Source of the DNA: VXYL01 sp963422285
GTDB lineage: Bacteria; Pseudomonadota; Gammaproteobacteria; Pseudomonadales; Azotimanducaceae
Length of the DNA stretch: 64,000 bases
Assembly: GCA_963422285.2 (NCBI GenBank)
Contig: CAXXJO010000001.1
Location: forward strand, 372,001-436,000
Direction of reading: 5' to 3'
Shown: positions 25,731 through 34,325 of the stretch, in pieces
Layout of the letters: each line of letters starts with the position of its first letter
Position numbering within the stretch: the stretch's first letter is position 1
Made by a program: the position numbers and the translations under genes
The notes under the pieces: generated by a model
Seen by the model: the letters and a program-made list of their open reading frames with translations, nothing else
What the model was told of the DNA's origin: nothing
Databases searched by the model: none

Positions 25731-26543
25731 ATGGCGGAAGCAGCTCGAAACTTGGCAATTGCAGTGGATCGCGCCAGCGTAGCCATGGGAGCGCGGATCG
25801 CGGGGATCGACTTGGCGTACGACTGCGGCCCCGAAGTAGTCGCGGAGCTGCGCGCCCTGCTGCTCGAACACCATCTGCTGGTGCTTCCCGGCCAGCGCAT
25901 CTCGGCCCTCGAACTGGCCGACTTCGGGCGTTGCTGGGGCGACCTCTTGACGCATCCGGCCACCAAGCATCGAGACACCGAGCACGTGCAGTGGATCGGC
26001 GGCAAGGATCGCAGGTTCAAGTTCAACGGCGGCGTGCATCCATTCGGCGGCGGCTGGCATTCCGACATGACATGGCACGCCACGCCGCCCATCGTCACCG
26101 GTCTGCACGCTCGCCGCCTGCCTTCCACCGGCGGCGATACCGCGTTCGCCAACCAGCATCTCGCCTACGAGACCCTGGATGCGGACACCCGAGAGCGCAT
26201 CGCAGATCTGCAAGCGTTCCACACCGGCAAGGTGTTCGGTCCCGACGTCGAGGACTCGGTGCATCCGGTGGTGCGCACCCACGACGAGACGGATCGCAAG
26301 GGACTGTATGTGAACGCTAACTTCACCAAGCATGTCGTCGGCCTGCCGGAAGACCAGAGCGAACGACTGCTGTTCCGGCTGCTCGCCCACGCCACCCGGC
26401 CCGAGTTCACCTACCGCCATCGCTGGCAGCTCGACGATCTAGTGCTGTGGGACAACCGCTCGGTGATGCATTACGCCATTGGCGACTACGACGAGCTGCG
26501 GATCATGCATCGCATCGTCGTCAAGGGCGGCAAGCCAAGGTAG
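25731..26543 (+). CDS. TauD/TfdA-family Fe(II)/2-oxoglutarate dioxygenase
   Basis: 270 residues. Iron ligands are H110 and D112 in WHSDMTWH and H247 in WDNRSVMHYA; R261 in MHRIVV should hold 2-oxoglutarate. GLHARRLPSTGGDTAFAN is the family core. These cytoplasmic enzymes hydroxylate small substrates such as taurine, alkyl sulfates or aryloxy acids; the substrate here is unknown. No transporter is linked. Length is normal. Confidence 0.9.
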   Translation: MAEAARNLAIAVDRASVAMGARIAGIDLAYDCGPEVVAELRALLLEHHLLVLPGQRISALELADFGRCWGDLLTHPATKHRDTEHVQWIGGKDRRFKFNGGVHPFGGGWHSDMTWHATPPIVTGLHARRLPSTGGDTAFANQHLAYETLDADTRERIADLQAFHTGKVFGPDVEDSVHPVVRTHDETDRKGLYVNANFTKHVVGLPEDQSERLLFRLLAHATRPEFTYRHRWQLDDLVLWDNRSVMHYAIGDYDELRIMHRIVVKGGKPR

Positions 26544-26549
26544 CCGACG

Positions 26550-28010
26550 TTGTCCGGGCAGCGGCCGCCAAGCGTCGCTGTGGCCATGGTGTCGGACGAA
26601 CCGCCGACGTCGTACCGCCGACGAAAGCCGACCAGCCCGTTGGCCGAGACCAGCCTCGCCACTACCGTGCCGGCCGTCGTCACGGCGGTGCCGTTCCCAC
26701 TCCGACTGGCGCTGCGCAATTTCGTCTGCGATGTTCTGCTCACGCTGACCCTGTTCGTGCCCTACCCTCGGCAGCGGCGCTTCAGCGGCGATCCGGGCGT
26801 GGTCGCGCTAGCGTTGGCAGTGGTGGCGGCCTTGACCGGACTGGTTGCCTACGCCAGTGCCGCTTGGCGGTCGAACCCCGACGCGACGCCGGTCTTCAAT
26901 GCCTGGGGCATCCATACCGCCGTCACTCTGCTGTTCGTACAGGCGGCGCTGCTGTTCTTCGTCGCCGTGGCCAACGCCCGCCTGCATCGGCTGTCGCATC
27001 TGCTCGCCGGCCTGCTGGCAGTAGAGATCGTGGCCTTGACGATAGAGCCGCTGCTTGGCCTCGCCGAGTCCGAAATCGCGGATCGCGTTTTCTTCTGCTA
27101 TTGCCTTGCGGTGCTGCTGCGCATCGTCTTCCGGGAACTCGCGGACATCGCCGTGCCGCGTCGGTTGCTCGCCTGCGTCGCGGTTGGCGCGACGCTGTGG
27201 CTGGCCAACGACAAGCTGCCATCGGTTCCCCTGTTTCGCGCGGTGGGACATCAGCATGGGCCGCTCAACGTGGAGCGCGTCTATCTGGCCCAGGAACGAC
27301 TAGTGCAAGCTGCTCTCGATGCCATGCGGCCATCGCGGACGGGCGTAACGGAGACGTACTTTGTCGGCTTCGCGCCGTATTCCGCGCAGAACGTTTTCGA
27401 GAACGAGGCCAAGCATGTGGAAACGCTGTTCCGAGAACGGCTCGGCGCCGTCGGCCGCACGGCGCTGCTCGTCAACAGCCCTCACACAGTGGACGAACTG
27501 CCGCTGGCGAACGGGCACAACCTGGCCCAGGTTCTCGCCGGCGTAGCGGCGAAGATGGACGCCGAAGACGTGCTGTTCCTGCATATGACGTCCCACGGCT
27601 CCCAGGACCACCAGATCTCCGTCTATTTCGACAACTTGGGGCTGAACGACCTCGGTGCCGAGGAGATCGGCGACATCGTTGCCGGCGCCGGGCTGCCTTG
27701 GCAGGTGATCGTGGTCGCCGCCTGCTACTCGGGCGGCTACATCGAGGCACTGAAATCGCCGCGCACCCTGGTGATGACCGCCTCCCGAGCAGATCGGCAA
27801 TCCTTTGGCTGTAGCCACGGACGCGAATACACCTACTTCGGCGAGGCGTTCTACCGCGACAGCCTAGAAGATGCCGACTACCGCGGCGCCTTCGAACATG
27901 CCCGGGAGGTGGTGTCGGAACGGGAGAAGCAGGAAGGACTCACTCCCTCGGAGCCACAAATCTGGATCGGCGAGGAAATCGCCAAGAAGCTTGGCCGGGA
28001 GGCGCCATGA
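26550..28010 (+). CDS. Membrane-anchored C13 (legumain-like) peptidase
   Basis: 486 residues from TTG (ATG 26586 also possible). The N-terminal half has about five hydrophobic helices (residues 50-215). The C-terminal half is a caspase-like C13 domain with the catalytic dyad His349 in HMTSHGSQDH and Cys392 in VVAACYSGGYIEA. In eukaryotes the family includes legumain and the GPI transamidase subunit Gpi8; bacterial members with membrane helices are uncharacterised. The domain probably faces the periplasm, though topology is inferred. It begins seven bases after the dioxygenase and overlaps the YciO-like gene by ATGA. Confidence 0.85.
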   Translation: MSGQRPPSVAVAMVSDEPPTSYRRRKPTSPLAETSLATTVPAVVTAVPFPLRLALRNFVCDVLLTLTLFVPYPRQRRFSGDPGVVALALAVVAALTGLVAYASAAWRSNPDATPVFNAWGIHTAVTLLFVQAALLFFVAVANARLHRLSHLLAGLLAVEIVALTIEPLLGLAESEIADRVFFCYCLAVLLRIVFRELADIAVPRRLLACVAVGATLWLANDKLPSVPLFRAVGHQHGPLNVERVYLAQERLVQAALDAMRPSRTGVTETYFVGFAPYSAQNVFENEAKHVETLFRERLGAVGRTALLVNSPHTVDELPLANGHNLAQVLAGVAAKMDAEDVLFLHMTSHGSQDHQISVYFDNLGLNDLGAEEIGDIVAGAGLPWQVIVVAACYSGGYIEALKSPRTLVMTASRADRQSFGCSHGREYTYFGEAFYRDSLEDADYRGAFEHAREVVSEREKQEGLTPSEPQIWIGEEIAKKLGREAP

Positions 28011-28615
28011 GTCAATACCTTGTCGTTCACCCCACGCATCCCCAAGCCCGATTGGTGCGTCGTGCTGCGGATATCGTGCGCGATGGTGGCGTCATCGTCT
28101 ATCCGACGGATTCCACCTATGCCGTCGGCTGCCATCTCGGCGACAAAGAAGCCGCCGACCGGGTACGCGCCTTGCGACGCCTGCGCCACGACCACCACTT
28201 CACGCTGGTCTGTCGGGACCTGTCCGAGCTCGCCACCTATGCCCGGGTCGACAACACCAGCTATCGCATCATCAGGCGCCACCTGCCGGGGCCGTTCACC
28301 TTCATCCTGCCGGCCACTCGGGAAGTGCCCCGGCGACTCGTGCATCGGCAACGCAAGACCATCGGCATTCGAGTTCCGAACAACACCATCGCCCAAGCGC
28401 TGCTTGCGGCCCTCGACGAGCCGATGATGTCCACCACGCTGCTGCTGCCCGACGAGCAACTGCCGGTGACGGACGTGGAGGATAGGCGTACGGCCCTCGA
28501 ACATGACGTGGACGTCATCGTTGAAGGCGGCACGGGCGGCGTGCGCCCCACCACTGTGGTGGATCTCACCTCGGGGCAAGTGGAGATCGCCCGGCAGGGG
28601 ATCGGCGAGTTCTAG
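28007..28615 (+). CDS. YciO/YrdC/Sua5-family protein
   Basis: 202 residues with the YrdC fold: GGVIVYPTDSTYAVGC, LPGPFTFILPAT, KTIGIRVPNN and STTLLLPD. It is closer to YciO than to the TsaC enzyme of tRNA threonylcarbamoyladenosine synthesis. YciO binds nucleic acid-like surfaces and has been reported to have at most weak TsaC activity. The gene precedes trpS-scpA-scpB-rluB, as in many gammaproteobacteria. ATGA overlap couples it to the C13 peptidase. Confidence 0.87.
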   Translation: MSQYLVVHPTHPQARLVRRAADIVRDGGVIVYPTDSTYAVGCHLGDKEAADRVRALRRLRHDHHFTLVCRDLSELATYARVDNTSYRIIRRHLPGPFTFILPATREVPRRLVHRQRKTIGIRVPNNTIAQALLAALDEPMMSTTLLLPDEQLPVTDVEDRRTALEHDVDVIVEGGTGGVRPTTVVDLTSGQVEIARQGIGEF

Positions 28616-28661
28616 GCGCTCGCCGCGGCGGCGTCCAATGCCGTAGGTGCTCGAATCGAGT

Positions 28662-28667
28662 TATACT
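28662..28667 (+). promoter_or_regulatory. Candidate -10 element upstream of trpS
   Basis: TATACT lies in a 60-base gap before trpS. No good -35 hexamer is seen at 16-18 bases. Initiation 6-8 bases downstream would fall almost on the TTG start at 28676, implying a very short or leaderless message, or use of the next TTG at 28697. Confidence 0.4.
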
Positions 28668-28675
28668 CCAACCCA

Positions 28676-29911
28676 TTGCGGACACGGAAGCGTCCCTTGG
28701 GCAGCAGCGATTCCGAGCAGCGGGTTCTATCGGGCATGCGGCCGACCGGCCAAATGCACATCGGCCACTACCACGGTGCGCTGAAGAACTGGGTTCGCCT
28801 GCAGCACCAGTACCGGTGCTTCTTCTTCGTGGCCGACTACCATGCCCTTACTACCCACTACCAAGCCACCGAAGGCATCGATCAAGCCACCTTCGACATG
28901 ATGGTGGATTGGCTGGCGGCGGGCATCAGCCCCAGCGCGGCCACCATCTTCGTGCAGAGCAAGGTGCCGGAGCACGCCGAACTGCATGTCCTGCTGTCCA
29001 TGGTCACCCCGGTGAACTGGCTGGAACGGGTGCCGAGCTACAAGGACCAGCAAGCGAATCTCGCCGACAAGGACTTGAGCACCTACGGCTTTCTCGGCTA
29101 TCCCGTGCTGCAAGCGGCGGATGTGCTGATCTATCGCGCCGGATATGTACCGGTGGGGGGCGACCAGGTGGCGCACTTGGAGCTGGCTCGTCGAATCGCC
29201 CGTCGCTTCAACCACATTTTCGGGCGCGAGCCACAGTTCGAGCAGCATGCCGAGCAGGCCATCGACAAAATGGGCCGCCGCGCCGCTCGTCGGTACCGCC
29301 AAGCGCGCAAAGACTACTTGGAGCGCGGCGACGCCGAGGCCCTGGCGCGCACCCAGGCGCTGCTCGGCGAGCAGCAGAACCTCTCCATCGGCGACCGCGA
29401 ACGGCTGTTCGGCTACCTCGAAGGCAGTGGCCGCATCATCCTGCCGGAACCGAAGGAGCTGCTCACCGAAGCGTCGGTAGTGCCGGGCGTGGATGGACGC
29501 AAGATGTCCAAGTCCTACGGAAACGCCATCCGCCTGCGCGAAAGCCCGGACGGCGTCGCCCGCAAGGTACGCACCATGATCACCGATCCGGCGCGGATGC
29601 GGCGAACGGATGCCGGCGATCCGGACAAGTGCCCGGTGTTCGCGCTGCACGAAATCTATTCCGACGACCAAGTGAAATCCTGGGCCGCGGCCGGCTGCCG
29701 CAATGCTGGCATCGGGTGCATCGACTGCAAGGGGCCGCTGATCGATGCCATCAACTGCCAGCAGAAACCCTTCATCGAGCGCGCCGAACAGTTCGAGAGC
29801 AACCCGGACCTGGTGCGCACGATTCTTCTCGAGGGCTCCGAAGCGGCCCGCAACGCGGCCCGCGAAACCCTCGACGACGTGAAATCAGCGGTGGGCATCG
29901 ATCACCGATGA
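28676..29911 (+). CDS. trpS: Tryptophanyl-tRNA synthetase
   Basis: 411 residues, class I synthetase charging tRNA-Trp. HIGH-type motif is MHIGHYHG after VLSGMRPTGQ; KMSKS motif is GRKMSKSYGN. The central insert around residues 190-235 is longer than in E. coli TrpS (334 aa), making this the longer proteobacterial form. The start must precede VLSGM, leaving TTG 28676 or 28697; neither has a clear Shine-Dalgarno. The stop overlaps the scpA start (ATGA). Confidence 0.95.
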   Translation: MRTRKRPLGSSDSEQRVLSGMRPTGQMHIGHYHGALKNWVRLQHQYRCFFFVADYHALTTHYQATEGIDQATFDMMVDWLAAGISPSAATIFVQSKVPEHAELHVLLSMVTPVNWLERVPSYKDQQANLADKDLSTYGFLGYPVLQAADVLIYRAGYVPVGGDQVAHLELARRIARRFNHIFGREPQFEQHAEQAIDKMGRRAARRYRQARKDYLERGDAEALARTQALLGEQQNLSIGDRERLFGYLEGSGRIILPEPKELLTEASVVPGVDGRKMSKSYGNAIRLRESPDGVARKVRTMITDPARMRRTDAGDPDKCPVFALHEIYSDDQVKSWAAAGCRNAGIGCIDCKGPLIDAINCQQKPFIERAEQFESNPDLVRTILLEGSEAARNAARETLDDVKSAVGIDHR

Positions 29912-30774
29912 CGAGTGCCGAACCAGCCGACCTGGCTGCCGTCCGCCGGCGGCGCGACGGCGTCGTCGCCACGGTGGACGGCAAGGCTTGGCGCGAGCTG
30001 CCGTCCGATCTCTACATTCCACCGGACGCGCTGGAAGTCTTTCTCGATGCATTCGAAGGCCCTCTGGATCTGCTGCTCTATCTCATCCGTCGCCAGAATC
30101 TGGACATCCTGGAAATCCAGGTGTCCGAGATCACCGAGCAGTATCTGCGCTACATCGAACTGATGAAGGCGCTGAAGCTGGACCTGGCGAGCGAATATCT
30201 GCTCATGGCGGCGATGCTGGCGGAAATCAAGTCGCGCCTGCTGCTGCCGCGGCCCACGGCGGAGCAGGACGAGGAGGACCCCCACGCCGAACTGGTGCGT
30301 CGCCTGCAGGAGTACGAGCAGCTCAAGCAGACGGCGGAACAGCTCGACGCCCTGCCACGGCTGGAGCGCGACCTGCACCTGGCCCATGCCGCCAAGCCGG
30401 ATGCAGTGAAGCGCCATGCGCATCCAGAGGTGGACATGAAGGAACTGCTCCTTGCACTCGCGGACGTGCTGCACCGCGTCGGCCTGCATCGGCATCACGC
30501 GGTGCAACTCGATGGCCTGTCGGTGCGGGAGCGCATGTCCGATGTGCTTGCCCGCGTCAACGACACCCCCGGCTTCGTGCCGTTTTCCAACCTGTTCGAT
30601 GTGCGCGAAGGCCGCTACGGCGTCGTGGTCACCTTCCTGGCCGTGCTGGAGCTGGTGCGCGAAGCGCTGGTGGATCTGGTTCAGAACGAACCGTTCGCGC
30701 CGATCTACGCCTGTGCGCCGCGAGCCGAGGGGCCGGTGGAGGCCCCTGCGCAAGAAGAACGCGCCGACGGATGA
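29908..30774 (+). CDS. scpA: Segregation and condensation protein A
   Basis: 288 residues. FEGPLDLLLYLIRRQNLDIL is the ScpA (kleisin) N-terminal signature that binds the SMC neck; SEYLLMAAMLAEIKSRLLLP follows, and the winged-helix C-terminus (VVVTFLAVLELVREALVDL) contacts the SMC head. ScpA bridges SMC dimers with ScpB for chromosome organisation. The ATG overlaps trpS by ATGA and the stop overlaps scpB, a conserved arrangement. No smc gene is in the window. Confidence 0.95.
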   Translation: MTSAEPADLAAVRRRRDGVVATVDGKAWRELPSDLYIPPDALEVFLDAFEGPLDLLLYLIRRQNLDILEIQVSEITEQYLRYIELMKALKLDLASEYLLMAAMLAEIKSRLLLPRPTAEQDEEDPHAELVRRLQEYEQLKQTAEQLDALPRLERDLHLAHAAKPDAVKRHAHPEVDMKELLLALADVLHRVGLHRHHAVQLDGLSVRERMSDVLARVNDTPGFVPFSNLFDVREGRYGVVVTFLAVLELVREALVDLVQNEPFAPIYACAPRAEGPVEAPAQEERADG

Positions 30775-31424
30775 TGCAGGCCGAGCAGATCCAACGTATC
30801 GTCGAAGCAGCGCTCTTGGCCGCGGACGAGCCGGTGACCGTCGACCGCCTCGTCAAGCTGTTCGCTGCCGGCGAGTTGCCGGAGCAGACTCCCCGCGGCG
30901 CAGTGCGCGAAGCCATCGATCGCATCGGCGAGCAGTGCGAGGATCGCGGCTACGAGCTGGCCCGGGTGGCCAGCGGATTCCGATTCCAGGTGCGTCAAGC
31001 GCTGAGCCCCTGGGTAAGCCGGCTGTTCGAGGACCGTCCGCCACGCTACTCCCGGGCGCTGCTGGAAACGCTGGCCTTGATCGTCTACCGCCAGCCCATC
31101 ACTCGGGGCGACATCGAACAGGTGCGGGGAGTGGGCGTCAGTGCATCCATCATCCGCACACTGCTGGAGCGGGGCTGGATCCGGGCCGTGGGTCAGCGCG
31201 AATCTCCCGGCCGGCCCACCCTGTACGGCACCACGCGCACGTTCCTGGACTACTTCAATCTGCAGAGTCTCGACGAGTTGCCACCCATGGCGGAGATCAA
31301 GTCGCTTGTCGAACCGGCGCTGGCGCGAGACAAGAATCGGAACCAAGCATCCGAGCAGGCACCGGAGGCACAGGAAGCAAGGCCGCTGGCGGAAGTGGTC
31401 CAACTGCCGATTTCCGACCGCTGA
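30771..31424 (+). CDS. scpB: Segregation and condensation protein B
   Basis: 217 residues with tandem winged helices: IVEAALLAADEPVTVDRL, then RYSRALLETLALIVYRQPIT with RGDIEQVRGVGVS, the ScpB signature. It dimerises and stabilises ScpA on SMC. The gene overlaps the scpA stop (start ATGATG at 30771). The C-terminal tail after about residue 180 is acidic, alanine-rich and probably disordered. Confidence 0.95.
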   Translation: MMQAEQIQRIVEAALLAADEPVTVDRLVKLFAAGELPEQTPRGAVREAIDRIGEQCEDRGYELARVASGFRFQVRQALSPWVSRLFEDRPPRYSRALLETLALIVYRQPITRGDIEQVRGVGVSASIIRTLLERGWIRAVGQRESPGRPTLYGTTRTFLDYFNLQSLDELPPMAEIKSLVEPALARDKNRNQASEQAPEAQEARPLAEVVQLPISDR

Positions 31425-31543
31425 CGACACGACCTCCTCAGCCGCCGTCCCGCGAATCCGCTGTGCGGATTCGCCATGAGACGCACGATCGCGTTGGTCT
31501 GGCCGTGGCCGTTCAGCCCCGTGGAGAAGAACCGGAGAAAACC

Positions 31544-32413
31544 ATGAGCGAGAAACTGCAAAAAGTCCTCGCCGACCGCGGCCTCGGTTCCAGGCGGGAA
31601 ATGGAGCGTTGGATCGCCGCCGGCCGGGTGCAGGTGAACTCCGAAGTCGCTGGCGTCGGTACCCGCGTCAGTGCCGAGGACGAAATCGCCGTCGACAGCC
31701 GCGAACTCGCCAAGCCTCGATCCGCCGCCAGCCGAGTGCTGGTCGTCAACAAGCCGGCTGGCGTCATCGTCTCGCGCAAGGATCCGCAAGGCCGAAGGTC
31801 GGTATTCGACGATCTGCCGAAGCTGCGCACCGGACGGTGGATATCCGTCGGCCGCCTGGACTTGCAAACCACAGGCCTCCTCCTCTGCACCAACGACGGC
31901 ACTCTCGCCAACAAGCTCACCCATCCTGGCACCGGCATCGATCGCGAGTACGCGGTTCGCGTCTCCGGCAAGCTTGATGCGCCCGCGCAGGAGCGGCTGA
32001 AATCCGGCGTCGCCATGCACGGGCGGGTCGAGGCGTTCAGCGATATCCGCTACTACGACGGCTCCAACGCCAACCACTGGTACCACGTGGTGCTCATGGA
32101 AGGACGCAACCACGAAGTGCGCGACCTGTTCGCCAGCGAAGGCCTTCCCGTCACCCGTCTCAAGCGCGTTCGCTACGGCCCCGTGATCCTGCCGCCCTGG
32201 TTGCCTCGGGGCGCTTGGGAGGAAATGGGCGGACGCGATGTCGCGCAACTGCGCAACTTGCTTGGCCTGCCGCCAGAGCGGCGCAAGAAGCGGGCGCAGT
32301 CGAAGTCGCGTTCCCTGCTGATCCCGTATCCCCATGTGCAGGGTTTGGCGTCTGCGCGAAACAGGAATGCCGAGCACGCCAAGCAAAGGGTGTCTTCGCG
32401 CATCGACAACTAA
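31544..32413 (+). CDS. rluB: 23S rRNA pseudouridine synthase RluB-type
   Basis: 289 residues. An N-terminal S4 RNA-binding domain (EKLQKVLADRGLGSRREMER) is followed by the RsuA/RluB catalytic domain with the active aspartate in GRLDLQTTGLLLCTNDG and the NHEVR motif. RluB converts U2605 of 23S rRNA to pseudouridine in E. coli. Position after scpB is conserved in gammaproteobacteria. GGAGAAAACC precedes the ATG; the 119-base gap to scpB may hold its own promoter. Confidence 0.93.
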   Translation: MSEKLQKVLADRGLGSRREMERWIAAGRVQVNSEVAGVGTRVSAEDEIAVDSRELAKPRSAASRVLVVNKPAGVIVSRKDPQGRRSVFDDLPKLRTGRWISVGRLDLQTTGLLLCTNDGTLANKLTHPGTGIDREYAVRVSGKLDAPAQERLKSGVAMHGRVEAFSDIRYYDGSNANHWYHVVLMEGRNHEVRDLFASEGLPVTRLKRVRYGPVILPPWLPRGAWEEMGGRDVAQLRNLLGLPPERRKKRAQSKSRSLLIPYPHVQGLASARNRNAEHAKQRVSSRIDN

Positions 32414-32599
32414 ACTCCAGGATGTGGATAAAAGACAGATGCGGTATTCGAGCATTGGCCCGAGTGTGCATCGCGCCGGCTGCGAAAAAACTGGCTCGCA
32501 CAGAATTGTACGAAAGTCCAAAATGAGAAATTTCTTGTACGCGATTAGGCAAAGCTCTGTTGGGGCCCCTTGCAGGCGGATTTAGGATACCCTCCTGCC

Positions 32600-32968
32600 C
32601 GCCGCCGAATACATCACCCGTTCCGACCTCGACCAGTCCTTCGAGCGGTTCCGTTTGAAGATGGCCGCCGCCGTTGCGAAGTGGTCGCCGAGCAGGTCCG
32701 AGACGCCATGCAGAGCGCTGCGCCGCCGACGTTCGACGCCCAGGCTCTGTCCGAAAGCGTGCAGAGTCTGCGCGAGGATGTCGGCAGCCTCCGCAAGGAA
32801 ATGAAGGAGGACTTCGACGTTCTTCGCAAGGAAGTGAAGACGGACATCGATGGTGTCCGCAAGGAGATGAAGGAGGACATCGGCGAATTTCGATTCGAAG
32901 TCCATGAATTCGGCAAGATGCGAGGCGATATTGGCGAAGTCGGTGCCGAAATTTGCGTATTCAGATGA
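32600..32968 (+). pseudogene. Frameshifted coiled-coil protein remnant
   Basis: One frame reads YITRSDLDQSFERFRLKMAA up to about 32663. A second frame then continues VVAEQVRDAM (near 32680), with heptad-rich SVQSLREDVGSLRKEMKEDF and further L/V-R-K-E repeats to about 32900. Joining the frames gives one coherent coiled-coil protein, so a single frameshift near 32670 is likely. The 3' part diverges and stops at 32968. It resembles DUF1640-like or phage-type coiled-coil proteins only in general composition; function is unknown. Confidence 0.5.
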
Positions 32969-33025
32969 ATCGGCGGGCTGCTCTTAGCAACCATCTTCGA
33001 CGGGTTCGGTTTCGTCGATACAAGC

Positions 33026-33205
33026 ATGGAGGATCAGATCAATGCCGTGGAAATCCGCCTGCGAAACGAATTGCAGGCGCTAGAGACCGAAGTCCGCAAT
33101 GGGTTCGAGAAGCTTCGGCAGTACGTCGCCGATCTCGACAAGCGATCGACTCTCGCCGAGCAGACGGTGGCAGACGCGCACTCGGACATTCCCGACGAAA
33201 GCTGA
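33026..33205 (+). CDS. Small coiled-coil hypothetical protein
   Basis: 59 codons from ATG 33026: MEDQINAVEIRLRNELQALE, then TEVRNGFEKLRQYVADLDKR and an acidic tail. The heptad pattern suggests a coiled coil, and GGAGGATC overlaps the start region rather than preceding it. The same frame is open upstream to about 32970 with a hydrophobic GGLLLATIF segment. It may be the 3' half of the remnant just upstream rather than a separate gene. Confidence 0.35.
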   Translation: MEDQINAVEIRLRNELQALETEVRNGFEKLRQYVADLDKRSTLAEQTVADAHSDIPDES

Positions 33206-33365
33206 TGCCGCCGAACCTCCTCCAGGCCCTGGGAGACTCAGGACATTTCGGACACCTACCGTGGCGGATGCGAAGCGTTTATAGCTCCCAAAAGAAAAGC
33301 GATTCGGGAATCCCAAGGCCGGGATTTCGAGAATCGGCAGTGCGCCGTGCTGGGTGTGCGCCCTA
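33206..33365. other. Spacer between the coiled-coil remnants and xerC
   Basis: No gene is seen. A short inverted pair (gattcgggaatcccaagg and gggatttcgagaatc, about 33301-33336) could form a weak hairpin beyond the xerC stop, without a T-tract. Confidence 0.4.
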
Positions 33366-34325
33366 TCACCCGTCGCCCTGTCGAATCGGTGGCAGGCGGG
33401 GCCGACGGCGGTTCGGGGACGAATGGGCCCGGGGATGCGCGGCATCGTACACCTTCGCCAAGTGCTGAAAGTCCAGGTGGGTATAGATCTGCGTAGTCGA
33501 AAGGTCCGCGTGGCCGAGCAGTTCCTGCACGGCGCGCAGGTCACCGCTCGATTCCAGCAGGTGGCTGGCGAAGCTGTGCCGCAGCATGTGCGGATGTACG
33601 CCGTCGTTACCGGTGGCGCGGGCGGCGAGCTTCTTTAGGCGCAGCTGCACACTGCGCGGCGAAATGCGCGCATTGCCGCGGCCGGTGAACAGGGGGTCGT
33701 CGCCGCCGACGCCGGGACGGACGGCCAGCCAAGCGCGGATTGCCTCGCGAGCGGCGCTGCCTACCGGCACTACCCGCGTCTTGCCGCCTTTGCCGGTAAC
33801 GGTGACGAAACCGCCGCCGAGGTCCAGGTCGCGGATGTCGATGGCGACCAGTTCGGCGAGCCGCAGCCCGCTGCTGTAGAACAGCTCCGCCATAGCGCGG
33901 TCGCGTAGATCGAGGTCGGACTCCACGGGCACTGTGAACAGCTGCATGGTCTGGTCCGGATCCAGCGTTTTCGGCAAGCGCTCCCGGCCTTTCGGCGCCC
34001 GCACCCCGCTAGCCGGATTGACACCGAGTTCGGCGCGACCCACCAGATAGGCGAACAGGCCGCGCACACTGGATAGATGGCGGGCGATGGATCGCGGCGA
34101 CAGACCCCTGGCATGCAGCCGGCCCGCAAAGGCGCGGATGTGGTGCGAGCGCACGGCGGCGCTCGATACTGCGCCGCTTTCGGCGGCGAAACGCGCCAAG
34201 TCGCGCCGGTAGGCCGCCACCGTGTGCGGAGACGAACGACGCTCGACGGCCAGATGGGCGAGATAGCGGTCGATATCGCCGCTCAAACCCGAGGGGTTCG
34301 GCGAAGCAGTGCGATCACCGTCCAC
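33366..34325 (-). CDS. xerC: Tyrosine recombinase XerC
   Basis: 319 residues. The SAM-like core-binding domain (RYLAHLAVERRSSPHTVAAY) is followed by the catalytic domain: Arg in SSGLRLAELVAIDIRDLDL, Lys in GKGGKTRVVPV, HMLRHSFASH, and GHADLSTTQIYTH with the nucleophilic Tyr. XerC acts with XerD at dif to resolve chromosome dimers. The lptM-lysA-dapF-DUF484-xerC order supports XerC over XerD or a phage integrase. The start overlaps the DUF484 gene by 11 bases. Confidence 0.93.
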   Translation of the reverse strand: MDGDRTASPNPSGLSGDIDRYLAHLAVERRSSPHTVAAYRRDLARFAAESGAVSSAAVRSHHIRAFAGRLHARGLSPRSIARHLSSVRGLFAYLVGRAELGVNPASGVRAPKGRERLPKTLDPDQTMQLFTVPVESDLDLRDRAMAELFYSSGLRLAELVAIDIRDLDLGGGFVTVTGKGGKTRVVPVGSAAREAIRAWLAVRPGVGGDDPLFTGRGNARISPRSVQLRLKKLAARATGNDGVHPHMLRHSFASHLLESSGDLRAVQELLGHADLSTTQIYTHLDFQHLAKVYDAAHPRAHSSPNRRRPRLPPIRQGDG

